A stretch of DNA of 64,000 nucleotides from assembly GCA_024516155.1 (NCBI GenBank), contig JAJJXM010000008.1, positions 124,001 through 188,000 of the forward strand, written 5' to 3'. Shown one piece after another: positions 1-13,249 of this stretch. The translations under genes were made by a program, and so were the position numbers. Position 1 is the first letter of the stretch; each line of letters begins with the position of its first letter. This DNA is from Pyronema omphalodes (taxonomy: Eukaryota; Ascomycota; Pezizomycetes; Pezizales; Pyronemataceae). The notes under the pieces were generated by a model that saw nothing but the letters and a program-made list of their open reading frames with translations, was not told the DNA's origin and did not search any database.

Positions 1-3000
1 TGAATAATAATATGATGTCCACTGTTCATCACTGGTGGGTGTGCTGCTATACTGGTACCGGTGCTATTCCGTACATAGACAACCGTAGTGTGGTAGGTGC
101 GGAGCGAGTTGGTGGGATCAGAGAGACGGAAAGCAAGCGTTACGGAATGAGAACTGGTTGGCAGCATTAAACGACACTATGATGATTGTCACCAACCTGG
201 GGGGGGGGGGGTGGCAGATGATGAAATTTGTGAGAGTTATTTGGTCTTTGTTTTTTTGGTTGTTGTTTCGTTTTTTGTTTTGTAAAGTGTAAATATACCC
301 ATCACGATGGGTGATGAACAGGAGAACATACATACAAACGTATTGCTGCGTCAACTCATACAGTGCTTCATAATCCATCCACCTAACCTCTTACGCGGAC
401 CTCAGAAAAAAGAAAAGTTCATCTATCAGTGACCGGAAATGGATTGATTCGAATTGAGTTGAATTGAAGCAGCGCACCAGACATTCCGCTTCTATTATGG
501 AATGGTCGTGCAGTCGGTGGGGGAAGCTTTGTACTCGTCGAGTGATCACTCGTAGTCAGACCTCACCACACCATAGTTATTTCTCAGTCTGCGCACGGAA
601 TGTGCCTGAGAACATACGTAGAAGCAAATGCTGTTGTTCAATAGCCATAACCTGGGAACGTGACAAAGTGTGTGTATGGATATTGACGAGAACACTCGAT
701 AAATCCGACAACAGCAGTTATCGACAGGTACGGTCGGTTACCCCTCCGCATGCCCTAGTCGTTTTTGTGTTTCGAAGAAAGGCAAGAGCATGAACAAAAG
801 GAAAATAGAAAATGACCACGAGACATGAGTTGAAGAATACTTTGGCAACACCACAGAAACTTTACAGTGTGTAGAGTCCATACACCGCCGATGCCGAGCG
901 TAGGGAACCCGGGGGAACCCCACCTGTGCCCCGAAAAGTCCCCTCTAGATCTCTTCTTTATCCCCTCGTGGACCCGTGGTACAGAAGCAATTATCGTCGT
1001 TTGCCGCCATCGGGCTTCTTTTTGGCGCAAGATGAAATTCGAAACTAAAACCAACCAACAGCATCCCTGAGAGGTCACCTAGTAAGTATGCGGTCATCAG
1101 CGACCGAATCGGAGCGACAGTCGTAGCGGCAGGTATGTAGGGTTCCCCACGAGTCATCACAGTCTGTTTCAACGGCTGTCTACATGAAAAAATGTTAATC
1201 TCAATCAATAAACTCCCAATAAATCTTCATTTGTTTCCGTAGGTAAATCATTTGCACGTTTCGCAAAAGAGAAGCTAATTTATGTCAAAAAAAACTTCAC
1301 CGGAAGCTCAGACAGATCATATCTTGCGATCAGATTATCCGTGGAAATTCCTATTTCCTCCAAGTGGCTGGCTGGTCAAGTTCGTGACATGTTAGGGCCC
1401 TTAGGTGACACAGAACCGCGGGTCTTCTTTAGTACAACATACTTAGGGCTCAATCGATCATGTGGCTCACATTCCCGCCGAGTCGACCGAAGAATCCACT
1501 GTGACAAAGCTTTTTAGGTATCCAGAATATTTTAGCAGCGCAACTTTTACCGCGATCTCGAGGACGGAAGGCCCGCTTATATCCGCTAGAGCCTCGGGAA
1601 ACCCTCTTACAAAGTCGTGTGGTGTGGAGTCGGACGGAGACGGGCATGCTCCCATAACTTTAGTCAGACTCTGTGCGCTTGGGAAGCCACCATACCATTA
1701 CAGTATGTAGTCTGATTCCAACGTCGATGAATCTTTATTTAACAGTCAGCTTAACACCACACCAAGCGTCATAACACAGCGGTAATAAGAACTTCCCAGA
1801 GGTTCTATCTTTCGGAAGCTAGAACTTATCCGACAGTAACAGCGTGCACGGCGCTGTTGGTGGCCCAATACCCGCATTATCCGGGATACCGGAAACGAAC
1901 ATCAAAAGGACGTCGGAGTCCGGGTCTTGGTGATCCATAGGGAACCCTAGAAAAATGAAGTAAGGAACATGGGATGGTGACTGACGATTAGTGAAACTGG
2001 TGACATGTTCCCAGGGACCATCGTGTGGACTGAAAAGCACACCATTGATGCGTTAATAAAAAGTTAAACTTTTCTATACGTGCCCATGATATTGATATGA
2101 TTGAATTTGTTCGCATCACGTTTTGAAAACGGTTTCTCGAGGATATCTGCTGACCTCGTTTTTAGCGTATTTGATCAGCGTCATTGCTGTATGCCGGATA
2201 CAGTACACCGTTGAACAAGCAATTCGAATCGATGTATTCCCGGATCCTTCCCTTTGGTTCAACTTGCCGAACTTTCGCCATAGCAATTAACTTTTTCCCT
2301 GCCACAATCGGTTGTTTTACAATTGTGCATCGGCATTGCAAGCTGTCATGCATCGGCAGAGTTATTGCAGTTGTTATTCGCCACAAATCACCCAATCCTC
2401 GGCTTCCGGTGCGATACCAATCTGCTGACCGTGGGGAGGAGGAGCATGCGGTAGGAAAGGTCCGGTAACAGCGACCCTAGATAAAGGTCTGTTTCCAAGA
2501 TTCCGCTGTTCTTCCGAAGCTATGTTCCGAAACGTTGTCAGTGCTCTTCCAAATGAAAGTCCGGTAATGTTCTGGAAAGTACTCATAATTCTAGTGTTCG
2601 TTCGTTAAATTGGGTGGCGATGCATCGTGAGCTCGGATACCAGTCTCTGACTACACTAGCCGAGCTTGGGGTATAGCTGCCGCGATAGGCGACCTGTTCT
2701 GGGAAAAATGCATGGAAAAGATGTGTAGAAAGTGGAGGAAGTAGTAGGCCATGATACTCCACTCACTGTTCGTCTCTGCGTATGGAAAGTAGGCGTCCCG
2801 ACCAATCGTGGCCTGCCAAGCCATAGCCTCGCCGTATCGATGCGCATATGTACTGTTACCGCCGATAACACGTGATTCACTGTATATGCACTCGGATATG
2901 CATCCTCGTTAAGCCACCCCAAAATACGGGCCTTCTACATCCAGAAGTACACTCGCTTTTAAACGGGTTGTACCTGCGGTGGGGGCTTGTTCAGGATACC

Positions 3001-6000
3001 TTGCAACGGTTTTTAAAACGGCGTTGGATGTGCAAAAATTGAAGAAAATGGAGATGTGAACAAGTCTGGAAGGAGGTATATTCATTCTCACAAGATCTTC
3101 GATTATTAAGATCTCTGTTTATTGAACAACCAACAGGCATATTCCTAGACTTCACAATATCCGTAAATAATTTGGACAAAAGGTTCTGGCCGACACGCTG
3201 AGACAGGAAGGACGACAATTGATATATGGGTTGTTTTTGTCATGTATAGGCGCTATATTGCTGTGCGCCAGACTGGGGACAGCTCAATGAATTATTTAAT
3301 CAAAACGGATTCGAAAAAACGTAGACTCGCATCATAATCATCCTGTGTCTTTGCATCAGTTTTTTGTCTGGCCTTGCAAAACACCGGAAATAAACCGAAT
3401 TCAATAAAAACAAGTTCGGTGTCTCGCTCATGCCGTTCTTATGCAGATGTTTCTGTCCCACATTCTTCGTATTCGGCCGGAGAGGGGAGAACTACGGGAA
3501 CACGTTGGAATCGGCAAGCTAGAGTGAAGGATATGTTATGGTAATTTTTGGACATCGGTGAAAACTGCAACCTTCATCCGAAATTCATTGCCGGCTTTCG
3601 AAAAGTGGATACAGTGAGAAGCAAATGCGTCCCCACAGCAACCATCAAAGCGATTTTTATGCACGATATTAAAAGACCTTTACATACTGCTCCTCCACAT
3701 TGCATAGTGGGGTTCACCCAAATAGCGAATACCAGGTGCCTTTTCGTACCTAACTCACCGATCATTAGGGAATACGTTATGGCAAAGTAACTTTCGGGGC
3801 TCGTGATGTTTCTTCCCGTCACATCTAGATGGCCGGTAACAATATGTCAAATTTCGTTGCAGAAACTCTATGCAGCCTATGAAACCGAAATTTGGGTGCA
3901 AATGATGTCTCTATGTACTTTGACAAAGTTTACGGCGATGGCCCGGTGAACGGTTTATTCTTAACACACACTGAAACCTCTCCTATCCTAGGTCTCTACG
4001 AAACATCTTTCGATAGGTACAGCCACCGCAAACTTTCCCCGGGAGAATACAAAGACTCTCAGCCAGTGCTTTGGCTAATATCCGTCGTCATCAGACCAAA
4101 CATATCTGGAACCATTTGTGCCGCTGTAACGTTACAGCAAGCACCGTCAGAAACGTATTTATCCGGCATAGCATACTGCAATGCAATGGGAAATATCAAT
4201 GGTTACCACCTGCATCTATCGTGGTACAATCATCATAGTATGTACGGCACAGAAAGCGGTGGAAGTTGCCGTGGATCATGGATAGCAACATGTGTACACA
4301 CGCTACCATGCATTTATGACGGTAGTGTGGTACCGGAACGTGGGTAATTCCCCAGTCCGGGGAAGTCCTGGAACCGGCTACCTGTTGCTATGGCAATGAA
4401 AGTCTGCACATGAGAATGTTTACAAACAAACACTGCTGAAACAACATCCGATACTACTCAAACTACTACCGGATTGCATCAATTAAACACACAAAAATTT
4501 CCCCTGTATGTCATGAATAGAGTAGCCGGCCTTAGGCGGTCTTCGGTTGGACAATTGCAAAAGCGTGTGTAACTGAAGATATATCGGGTCATCATTCATA
4601 ATTCGCCCGCAGGATACGGTTGTTCAATTTTTCTTCTTTTTTCATCGCCGACTTGAACGAGAATCGGCTCAACACGGATACCGAGATCTGCTCACTATTC
4701 AACCTCGCCAAACTTTGTTGGGAAGATAATTCACGTGCTAGATGGACCTAGATCTAAAAGCGCTGGTAGATATCGACCGATAGTAAGCATTGAAAATCCA
4801 AGCAAGTTGGCATGCACTCTGCGGTCGAAATCACAAGCGTACACAACAGCTTGCGAGCCTTGCTTTATATATCATTGCGGCATCGCTGCGGCATCTGCAT
4901 ACATAGTTTGCACACTTTATGGCGTCCTACATACATCAAAGGTGCGCAACTTCTCGGGGTGTCTGCAAAGATAATTTCTCTGTGGCGGAAGAAGATTCAT
5001 AAGCGGCGATAAAGATTGCCTTGTCCGCCGCCTTATGCGGGAAATGTAGGCAGAAATCAGACGACATGTAGACAGTACACAATTCCGTGTGAATTGAAAA
5101 TAACTGCCAGAAAGCTCATTCTACATCTGCCTAAACCCTGGGTAAATCGTATCAAAAAGATAAAGTCAAAAGAGGCGATTTTGTTTGAGGACTATATTGA
5201 TTGTTTAACAAACGGCTTGGTGGTAGGCGGCGCAGTAAACGAGTTTTAGGGTTAAGGGCTAACGATCGACCAATCGACCTAGTCGACCGCTTCATATTAA
5301 AGTTGACAGTTCCTAGTCTAGACTTGGTGGCAAACCTTAGTCCGGGTCCCTGCTCGTTATTTACCAGCCAAGACTCGAAGGCAACAGATCTGCTATGTTA
5401 TCTTAAGCAGCTGAAAGATCGCTGGTGTTGGATAAAGATCCAGACGGGGAAGTTATCGTTCGTCCTGTGACGTCCGGTATACTTCCCGTACTTTTTGTAA
5501 ACCCCTTGAACTCTGAGTCAAGATATGCTTTTTACAGCGATCACAGATTCGTTTTCCATGGAGTTCTCCGCAGAAGGAATGTAGTTTACCTCTACCGACG
5601 TGTTGCAATCCGACTCCACAAAGCAACCTCCCGTAGAATCGATTCAGAGCAATGCCAATTCTCCCCATTCAAGGTATCTACGGCCGATACCCGAGGGTAG
5701 AATCAATGCCATGTCCACGTGCGTTGCTCATCGTTAATAATTTCTGTTGTTTGCACTTCACAAGGTTTTTTTCCAGTCCTAGAAGGCGCCCTACTTGCAT
5801 CCTGCCTACCCCAAACGCATACCGGACGAAATTATGCGTCATGCACCGAAATCCCTCAACTTGGCTGTTATCATCAACCGAGTGCTGGCTAACGCACTCG
5901 ACGGAGCCACACGAACCCTAAAATGGGTAATTGTGATTAAAATACATCGAGTCTAACGGTTGAGCGGGATGGAAGTTGTATCGCTGGTGTCACTGGCGTC

Positions 6001-8150
6001 TCTGCTGACACGAGGTTGGCTGAAAAGAATCTGAACCTTGTGTGACGTGAAGGAGTATGGTCATAGTGTACGTACTACCAAACATAGAGTGCAGATCCAT
6101 GATCAGCGGTGGACAAACCAACTTCGCGATGTTCGCTTCGAAGCTTCGAACTGCATTTTCTACACCTGACGCCGGTTCAACGCCGCTTTTTACGTCGTTC
6201 AATGCACCTTTGTTACACTTCGTCTCCATACTTGAACCACCTGCGTATCGGTTGGCGGACGCGATAAAGCCACGTGCAATCATTGACATCACTATCTTTG
6301 TCTATCTCCGGCTCGCGGTTAAATCATGGCGGATGTGGAGAGATCAGCGGCGCGAAGGGCACACTACCGATTGTACATACTGATCTTGGTTCCAAAGGAG
6401 CTATTGGATGGTTTTTTTTGACGACAGCCGCGAAATGACGATGGAAAAACTGGGAATTAACCTTGAACTAGGGTCTCACAGCATCGGGCTGCTGTGATGT
6501 TGATCGCCGTGATGGAATGTCATGAGCTGCTAGCTTCAAAAGTAATCTCCGAGTTGTAGGTGCCAATTGAGTACTGATACTGGTCGATCATGTAAGCAAA
6601 CCGACGGGATGAAACCTGAGGGGCGAAGATCGAGATCATGGGGAAGTCACGGACGTTAAACACTCCTGGTAAAAAACGTCATACCAATCAGTGTTTGTGG
6701 GTGCCGAAAATATGCTATTGGATAGGAATTCGAGAATTGCCATGGAAATAGTAATTAGAGACTGTATTGGATGGAAATCCAATGGCATTAATCATAATTA
6801 TCCGCATGGGACGTTGAATGACGATGAATTTGATCATTGATAAGCGAAAAATAATTTGACCCGGCCACTGCGACCTTCTCCATGACTGGGTACCCGACAA
6901 TTTGGTCCATAATAGACAGGATCTGTCTTCAAAAAAGAACAGGATGAGTTCTTATTTCCCAGTCTTGGATTTCGTGCAGCTGCAGCATGTACTCAGAGAT
7001 GATCAAAAGGAAGGTGGGTTTGGAACAATCAGCTCCTCTTCCTCTAGTTCGATCAACAGAGCCGCAAAGAAAGCATATTGGGAAATATCAACTAAATCTG
7101 TTTCCTTGCCAGAGAGCGGACCCTGCCTAATTAGGGATTCTTGAAATCTGCTGTATTTCCAAGCAAGGCCCAAACGTCCATGGATCACCGGCGGCGTCAA
7201 TGCCGAAGCTCGTTTGTAATATCTTTGATGTCATAAATAGAGACTGTGGCAATGCCAAAGACGGTCTGTTCACATTATTTTCAGGGTCCATCTAATATGA
7301 AGTGTGGTAGGATCCTCTTCATTCTCTCTGTTTCCGGCGGAGCAACCAGGGCCCAAGAACTTGCAGCATCCGTTGTAACTTTAAACCCTAAGGCCTGAGT
7401 TATTACCATAACATGTGGCAATTATTTGTATAACAGAGTCGATAGATTGGTCCCAGTCAAAGGACAATCGCATGGGTCATAGGGCATTGTTTTCCATCGC
7501 AGTTCTTGTAAGGTATGGGAATAAACAATGCAGAACTGCACTTTCCATCAAAACTTTTGCCGTTGACTTACTTACCCTGGCCGTTGGCCGTATCCAAAGT
7601 CAGTATCCTGAATTTTTGGATCTACGTAAAACTTTTACTCCATCGGCGTAGCTATAGAATCTAGACCTTGTGGCAAAAATATCAGCTGCTTGTAAATTGG
7701 TACTGGATTTTAAGCACATGTTATCACTCTGTCAGAAGTCGAGTGAGATTATATGACACCTGGCACTATCCTTCGCTTTACTCCGGAGTTTTTCTTCTTC
7801 ATCTTCACAGGATACTAGAGATGCGACTCCTCATAACCCTATTGTTGGGCTATAAAATTGAATTATACACCATACAGTCATTGCCTTCTCGTCGTTTGAC
7901 ATGTACGAGCATCTTGCCCTCCGCAAATACACAGGCATATCAATAGTACGAAAAGAGGAAGCTGAGAGGGCTAACTGTCATCAAAGTCTTTTCTATTCGT
8001 TTCTTGCATCATACAGCCTATTGCGTGACTTTTGTGTGCTCATAGGCTACCTTAGCCTGAGAAAATCCTTGATAAAAACAAAAACGCATTATTTTCCAGT
8101 CCTCCCTCAAGCCTACCCCTCAAAATGTTAAATGCGCCCAATGACTTTCT
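1..8150. other. Intergenic or decayed DNA, no gene recognised
   Basis: I find no open frame here that I can assign to a family. The longest ATG-like frame (3892-4347, +, 151 codons) shows no motif I know and no convincing intron junctions. Frames on both strands at 2162-2586, 5016-5700 and 7415-7946 are similarly short and unassigned. Base composition is mixed rather than strongly AT-rich, so there is no obvious sign of heavy repeat-induced mutation. A G run lies at about 200-210. The stretch could hold diverged pseudogenes or unannotated small genes; a protein-level search would be needed to tell. Confidence 0.4.
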
Positions 8151-8259
8151 TCCGAACCAATATCTCTATTTCACTTCTTTCCTCATCTCCCCCTTCTTGA
8201 ACTCCCAACCAGTTCCTACAGCGGCTCCAAGCTCAGGACCATAGCCGCTACCACCTGCA

Positions 8260-9245
8260 AAAGCTTCAACCTTATTATAGGTATCAGAAATCAAGTTTTT
8301 CAAATACAGCCATGTATTATTCTGACAACAAGATCAATACAAACATTATGCTTAACACACTCACAGCAGTATCAACAGCTTACTTCGACCCTCCACCTGT
8401 AAGTCATCGAACGGCATCTCATTTCCCACTATATCCAAACAGGCAGACTATAGCAATGACTATAATTCCTACTTGACTATGTATAGCCAGCAGCAAGAAG
8501 TCAGTATAAGAACAATCATGCGTGGCCTGAAAATCCAATTACACGCTACTATCGCACGTCTCTGTGATCTCGTACCAGGTTATGGCCCCCCCTACGCTAA
8601 AGATTTTTACTACTGACTGTGACCATGAATGTTCCTGGAGACGTATCAGTTGCCTTTGCTGAAATATAGCCGCTGGATTCTTGTGTCTTGATATTCCGAC
8701 AACCTCAACAAATTTCACCCTATTATAGGTACCGAGAATCCATCTTTTCGAGTACAACCATATATATATAAATCCTCACAAAAAAGTTGATAAAAACTCC
8801 CAGCTTAACACACAATACTGTTATCTTCTGATCTTCTACTCTTTATCTATAAGCTATTAAACCTATTCTTAAGGCTTACTACACGAAGCAAACTGGAGTA
8901 ATTACTATCATTTCTGCATGCTTAATCTTAGCCGATAGAGAAAGCCAGCAAAAAAATATCATTGTCCGGCCTGCGAATCCAGTTTCAAACTACCATCACT
9001 CGTCTCTGTGATTTCATACCAGGTGATGATTCTTCTGCTGTGAGGATCTCTACTAATGCCCCATTACCATCGTATTATTTCACAATACCGTGGAATGACC
9101 CAGACACGTACAAGTTATCCTCGCTGAAGCTTTCTGGATGAAACCAATACCTCTAAACCCCAGCATCTCAACAACCGATTTCGAGTTTATCCAAAATTGG
9201 AAATTTAGAACTACTGGTATACAAGTGTCTGGTACCCGAATTAAC
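8260..9245 (-). repeat. Degenerate tandem duplication (~447-bp period), possible gene relic
   Basis: Landmarks recur about 447 bp apart. A GGCCTG-(a/c)-GAATCCA-like block lies near 8523 and again near 8970. A block reading TATAGGTA(t/c)C(a/g)GA(a/g)AATC.. lies near 8275 and again near 8723. Read on the minus strand, both copies encode a similar peptide ending ITWYEITET(C/S)D(S/G)S. One copy (8539-8757) is an open 72-codon frame; the other is interrupted. GT-like borders at the edges of the similar blocks suggest each unit was an exon plus an intron. The short motif faintly recalls a repeat of a beta-propeller lectin, but that is only a guess. Confidence 0.45.
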
Positions 9246-10326
9246 CAGAAAAAGGAAAGCAGCTGATGGAAGTACTATTCCAAATCCCAAGGCGTAGGAA
9301 CGTGTTGTGTAAGATTATATATTATCACTACCCGTTTTGCCTCTTTTCAACCGATGTTACTTTTCCTTGGCGATATCAGGGTATATAAGAAGAAGAGAGC
9401 TGGGAAGAAGATGCCAATTGGATCTGGCAGGAGAGTAACTTCAGAGGGCGGGGAATGTTGGGGTTGATGAGGAATCGGTGCAATGAGAGATTTTGTATGG
9501 TTGGAGTTTTCAAAATGGAAATGGGGATCAAGGGCGGAAAAGATATTGAAGTTGTAGATTGATATTACATGGTGAATTTATTTCTATGTGAATTCGGTTG
9601 CTTGTGGAGAAAATAATATATTCGGTGTTATGCTTTAACATACTGTTAATGGCTCTTTTTGCATTGGCACTTGAGATTTATTGGGGAAGTTACAGTTGGC
9701 CATTGAACTATGTAATGCTTATAGTGGTTGGTCGATCGTAGCCCATAAACCTATCTCTAAAATGTGGAGTGTTCGAAAAATTAGAGGTTGAAGCATCGAA
9801 TTTAAGGAATGCTCTCAATTACATAAGTCTAGCGTATTTTACAAGGAGTGTTTGCATCTGTTGTAACTAGTGATTGAATCAAAACTTCATATTTTGCTTT
9901 AAACCTCTTTGAACAGTATCTTTTTGCCATTTGAATTGTCCTCTGTCCCAACAGGTAGTCCTACTTCTCTGTCATTACAAGCATTGAAGCTCGTAGTCGG
10001 CTAGTTTCACCTCACTACTCCGTGAAGTTCATTCTGACCTTTGTAGCCCTCCTCCAAATTCCAAACCCATAAACAATAACCCGTAAATATTCTCGGCTTT
10101 AATTAATTCAGGCATGCGCGGACCATAAGCCTGGCATTTCAATGCACAAGTTCTTCATCCCCGCATGTAGAGTAAGCACATCCCGCTACCATCGTGCAGC
10201 GTGTACCCCTGTAACACCCAGCTAACGACAGGTACGACAGGTACGACAGTTACGACAGTTACGACACGTCCCACGTCTCCCGCGCTACACGCCTCCCAGC
10301 TCGCAGACCGCAAAGCACGAAACCTC
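9246..10326. other. Intergenic, upstream of ALG6
   Basis: No gene recognised. The last part should hold the ALG6 promoter and 5' leader. Just upstream of the ALG6 ATG lies a short direct repeat of GGTACGACA/GTTACGACA units (about 10230-10266). The reading frame stays open into this repeat, but no ATG lies in frame before 10327. Confidence 0.4.
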
Positions 10327-12212
10327 ATGTCGTCGACGACTCCCCGCAAAAAGCGTCCAACACGCTCGACACGTTCCGTTTCCTTCTCGCTGCCACCTCT
10401 ACAGTTCCCACTTGCTCGTCTTGTTCATCCTTTACGATCTACTACTTCGCAATGGCTTGTATTACCGGTGCTGCTTATGATTGCGTTTTTGTTCCGGTGG
10501 ACGGTTGGGTTGGGGAGTTATTCGGGTAGGTTTATGTTGCTGGTTGGACTTGTCGGGACTTTGCGGAAGCTTGGGGAAGTCTGGTGAAGTCTGGTGAAGC
10601 TTGACAAAGTTCCTGAAGCTCGGCGAAGCCTTTGAAGCTTGAGAAGCTTGTGGGTATCAATATCACTTACTGATGATGGTGGTTGTTTGCAACAGGAATG
10701 GCAGCACCCCCGATGCATGGAGATTTCGAAGCGCAGCGGCACTGGATGGAGATTACGACGAAGCTTCCTGTGCGGGATTGGTATTGGCATGATCTTCAAT
10801 GGTGGGGATTAGATTATCCTCCATTGACTGCTTATCATAGCTGGCTTGTTGGTGTTATGTGCGTTCTTTCCCTTGTTTTTTACCTTTGAGGCTTTGGGAT
10901 TGGTGTTTCGAGTTTAGTGTTTGGTGTTTCAGTATCTAATGATCATGTTTCAGTGGATCCAAAATCAATCCTACATGGTTCGCCCTTCACGATTCCCGCG
11001 GTCTCGATGATCCTCTCCTTAAAGTTTTCATGCGCGCCTCCGTGGTAGCCTCTGAATACCTTACCTACATCCCGGCCATCGTTTTATTTGTGCGATCCTA
11101 CGGAGCCCGGTCCGGGCTCAACAGCTACGAAAAATCCATCGCCTTTGCGGCAATTTTAATGAACCCTTCTATAATGCTAATTGACCACGGCCACTTCCAA
11201 TTCAACACCGTTATGTTCGGATTTGCATTTTTAGCCGTAGATTGTTTCCTGAGCGATCACTTGCTTTGGGGATCTTTCTTCTTCGTCTGTTCTCTATGCT
11301 TTAAACAAATGGCGCTTTATTATGCACCCGCTGTATTCGCATATCTACTTGGATTATGCTTCTTTCCAAAATTCGATTTCGGTAGGCTGTTTATGTTGGG
11401 AGCTACCGTTATTGCGACTTTTATGATTATCTTTGCCCCCCTGGTAGTTTTCGGTGGTCCAGAACAGGTAAAGCAATGTATCATCCGAGTCTTCCCCTTT
11501 GCGCGTGGATTATGGGAAGATAAAGTAGCCAATTTCTGGTGCGCCACCAACGTCGCCATCAAATATAAGGAATACTTCAATCAATCTCAACTTCAATTAG
11601 CAAGGTACGTACTCTGAACCTCCCTCCCTCCTGACATGTTAACTAACCAACGCCCATAGTCTCCTCGCAACCCTTGCCGGTATCCTACCCACCTGTCTAA
11701 TCCTTTTCTTCTACCCCCAAAAACGTCTCCTCCCTCTAGGTCTTGCAACCTGCGCCTGGTCCTTCTTCCTCTTCTCCTTCCAGGTCCACGAGAAATCCGT
11801 TCTCCTACCACTTCTCCCTTTAACCCTCTTCCACGCCGGTTCTCTGGATAATGAAACTACCATTTGGATAACCTGGGTGAACAACATTGCGGTTTTCTCT
11901 TTATGGCCATTACTGAAGCGTGATGGTCTGGTATTGCAGTATACGGTTATCGGGGTGTTGTATGCATGGTTAATGGGAACTTTCCAAAGGTTGCCGAAGG
12001 GATGGTTTGGGAAGTTGGTGCATGTTGCGTCTTATGTGGCGGTTGTTGGAATTCATGTTGCGGAACTGGTTATCGGGAAGGTGGAGAGATTGCCGGATCT
12101 TTGGACGGTCGGGAATGTGTTGGTTTGCTTTGGGTGCTATGTTTTGGCTTGGGGATGGGGATTGAGGAGGTTATGGATCGAGGCGAATGGCGCAAAGGAT
12201 AAGACTGAGTAA
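10327..12212 (+). CDS. ALG6: Dolichyl-P-Glc:Man9GlcNAc2-PP-dolichol alpha-1,3-glucosyltransferase
   Basis: This is an ER multi-spanning glucosyltransferase (ALG6/ALG8 family, GT57) that adds the first glucose to the lipid-linked Man9GlcNAc2 precursor of N-glycans. Four exons join in frame: 10327-10525, 10696-10858, 10954-11604 and 11660-12212, giving 521 residues, close to yeast Alg6. Visible family landmarks are [13 protein letters not shown] followed by [10 protein letters not shown] in the first luminal loop (the region with the essential acidic residue), then LMNPS-type [37 protein letters not shown] and FSFQVHEKS. Many hydrophobic segments follow each other to the C terminus. The ATG at 10327 is the first in frame; the open frame extends further upstream without an ATG. 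The first intron carries a degenerate AAGTCTGGTG-type repeat. The gene is convergent with COX17. ALG8 is less likely, given the close match to Alg6 motifs. Confidence 0.95.
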
Positions 12213-12590
12213 AGGGGAAGTTTATTTCAAGGAGCTGGTCGAACCATAGCATTATTTTTTTTCATCAGCATGGAAAAGTGGGGGAGAGTTTAATTATTGA
12301 TACCTTTGTGGGGGGGGGGGGGGGGGGCAGTTATAGTAGATTATAACACAAGAACCTGAAACAAGCCCAATATTTTATTCCAATTATTTATTCTCCAAAA
12401 AAAAAAAAGTCGAGAGTGCTTTATTGTTTACATATCCTTCTAATAAGTGTATAAGCATATCCACAAACCATTCCTAATCATACAAGTTTTTTTTTCCGCC
12501 AGCCAAAAAAAAAAAAAAAAAAAAAAAAAAATCTATTCCACCATCATCATCCCCCAACGAAGAAAAATCATACGAGGGAGTGTTATTTTT
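12213..12590. other. Convergent 3' region of ALG6 and COX17 with homopolymers
   Basis: This 378-bp gap between two gene 3' ends holds an 18-bp G run (12310-12327), a short A run near 12398-12409 and a 27-bp A run (12505-12531). No gene is seen. Run lengths may be unreliable in assembly. Confidence 0.6.
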
Positions 12591-13249
12591 TTAGATCTTG
12601 AACCCAAATCCAGCCATACACTTCTTGTAAGCCTCAATCTGGGGAATACACTCGACTTCTCCTCCTTTGCTGGAGAATAGGAAACATTCGTCGCGCGCGG
12701 CTTTTTCGTCTTTGCATACACCTGGTGTATTTGTCAGCCGGAGCTCGGGTGTGGGATGTGATATTGTGGGTAGCTAGACGACGGTTGTGGTGGTGGTGGT
12801 GGTGGTGGTGGGGGTGGGGGTGGGGGTGGGGGTGGGATGGTAATTCCCTGGAGAAGCTTTGAGGAATAGGAAGATGTCATGAGGTGGAATCTGGTTGCTT
12901 TATTTATTTTTCTTCTTCTTCGCTTGGGAACCAGATTCATATCACTGCGGGAAGGTGCTTTTTGGTAATTGGACCGGAAGTGATGGTAGACGTACAGCAG
13001 GGCTTAGGACCGGTTGCGGCGGGCTTCACGCCGGCTTTGTCTAGGAAATCCGTCAGCTTTCGGGGGTATTCATAGCAGCGGAGGAGGCGGAGGAGAGAGG
13101 TTTCATGGAACGTACCGGCAGCAGTGCTCGTAGGAGCTGTGAAGGAAGTTTTGTTAGCCGATATTTGCTTATAGGTGTATACTTTCCCAGCTGGGAGAAT
13201 AGAAGAATGATATACCGGACTCGGAGACGGATTTAACAGGAGATGACAT
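12591..13249 (-). CDS. COX17: Cytochrome c oxidase copper chaperone Cox17
   Basis: This small intermembrane-space copper chaperone delivers Cu(I) to Sco1 and Cox11 for cytochrome c oxidase assembly. Four tiny exons on the minus strand join cleanly: 13216-13249, 13116-13136, 12996-13040 and 12591-12721, giving 76 residues. The protein has the copper-binding KPCCVC motif (Cys33, Cys34, Cys36) and the twin CX9C helical hairpin (Cys36-x9-Cys46 and Cys58-x9-Cys68), and ends GFGFKI, typical of Cox17. The donor after the second Cys of the CC pair (T|gtacgt) and the acceptor before GTGTATGC split this key motif across the third intron. That intron (274 nt) contains a long GGT/GGGGGT tract. No single open frame covers the gene, so it is easily missed. 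It is divergent from the questin-oxidase-like gene, with 425 bp between start codons. Confidence 0.93.
12790..12836. repeat. GGT/GGGGGT microsatellite inside a COX17 intron
   Basis: A run of GGT triplets passes into GGGGGT hexamers. In the direction of COX17 transcription it is a CCA/CCCCCA tract in the 274-nt third intron, between donor and acceptor. It may act simply as pyrimidine-rich intron filler. Confidence 0.8.

Noticed and set aside
3892..4347. 151-codon frame as a gene
   Set aside because: No motif, no family resemblance and no flanking exon with good splice sites; its length is within chance for this amount of DNA.
10201..10326. Upstream extension of the ALG6 open frame
   Set aside because: The frame is open but begins without an ATG; the first in-frame ATG is at 10327, and the extension translates a simple repeat rich in Thr and Gly.
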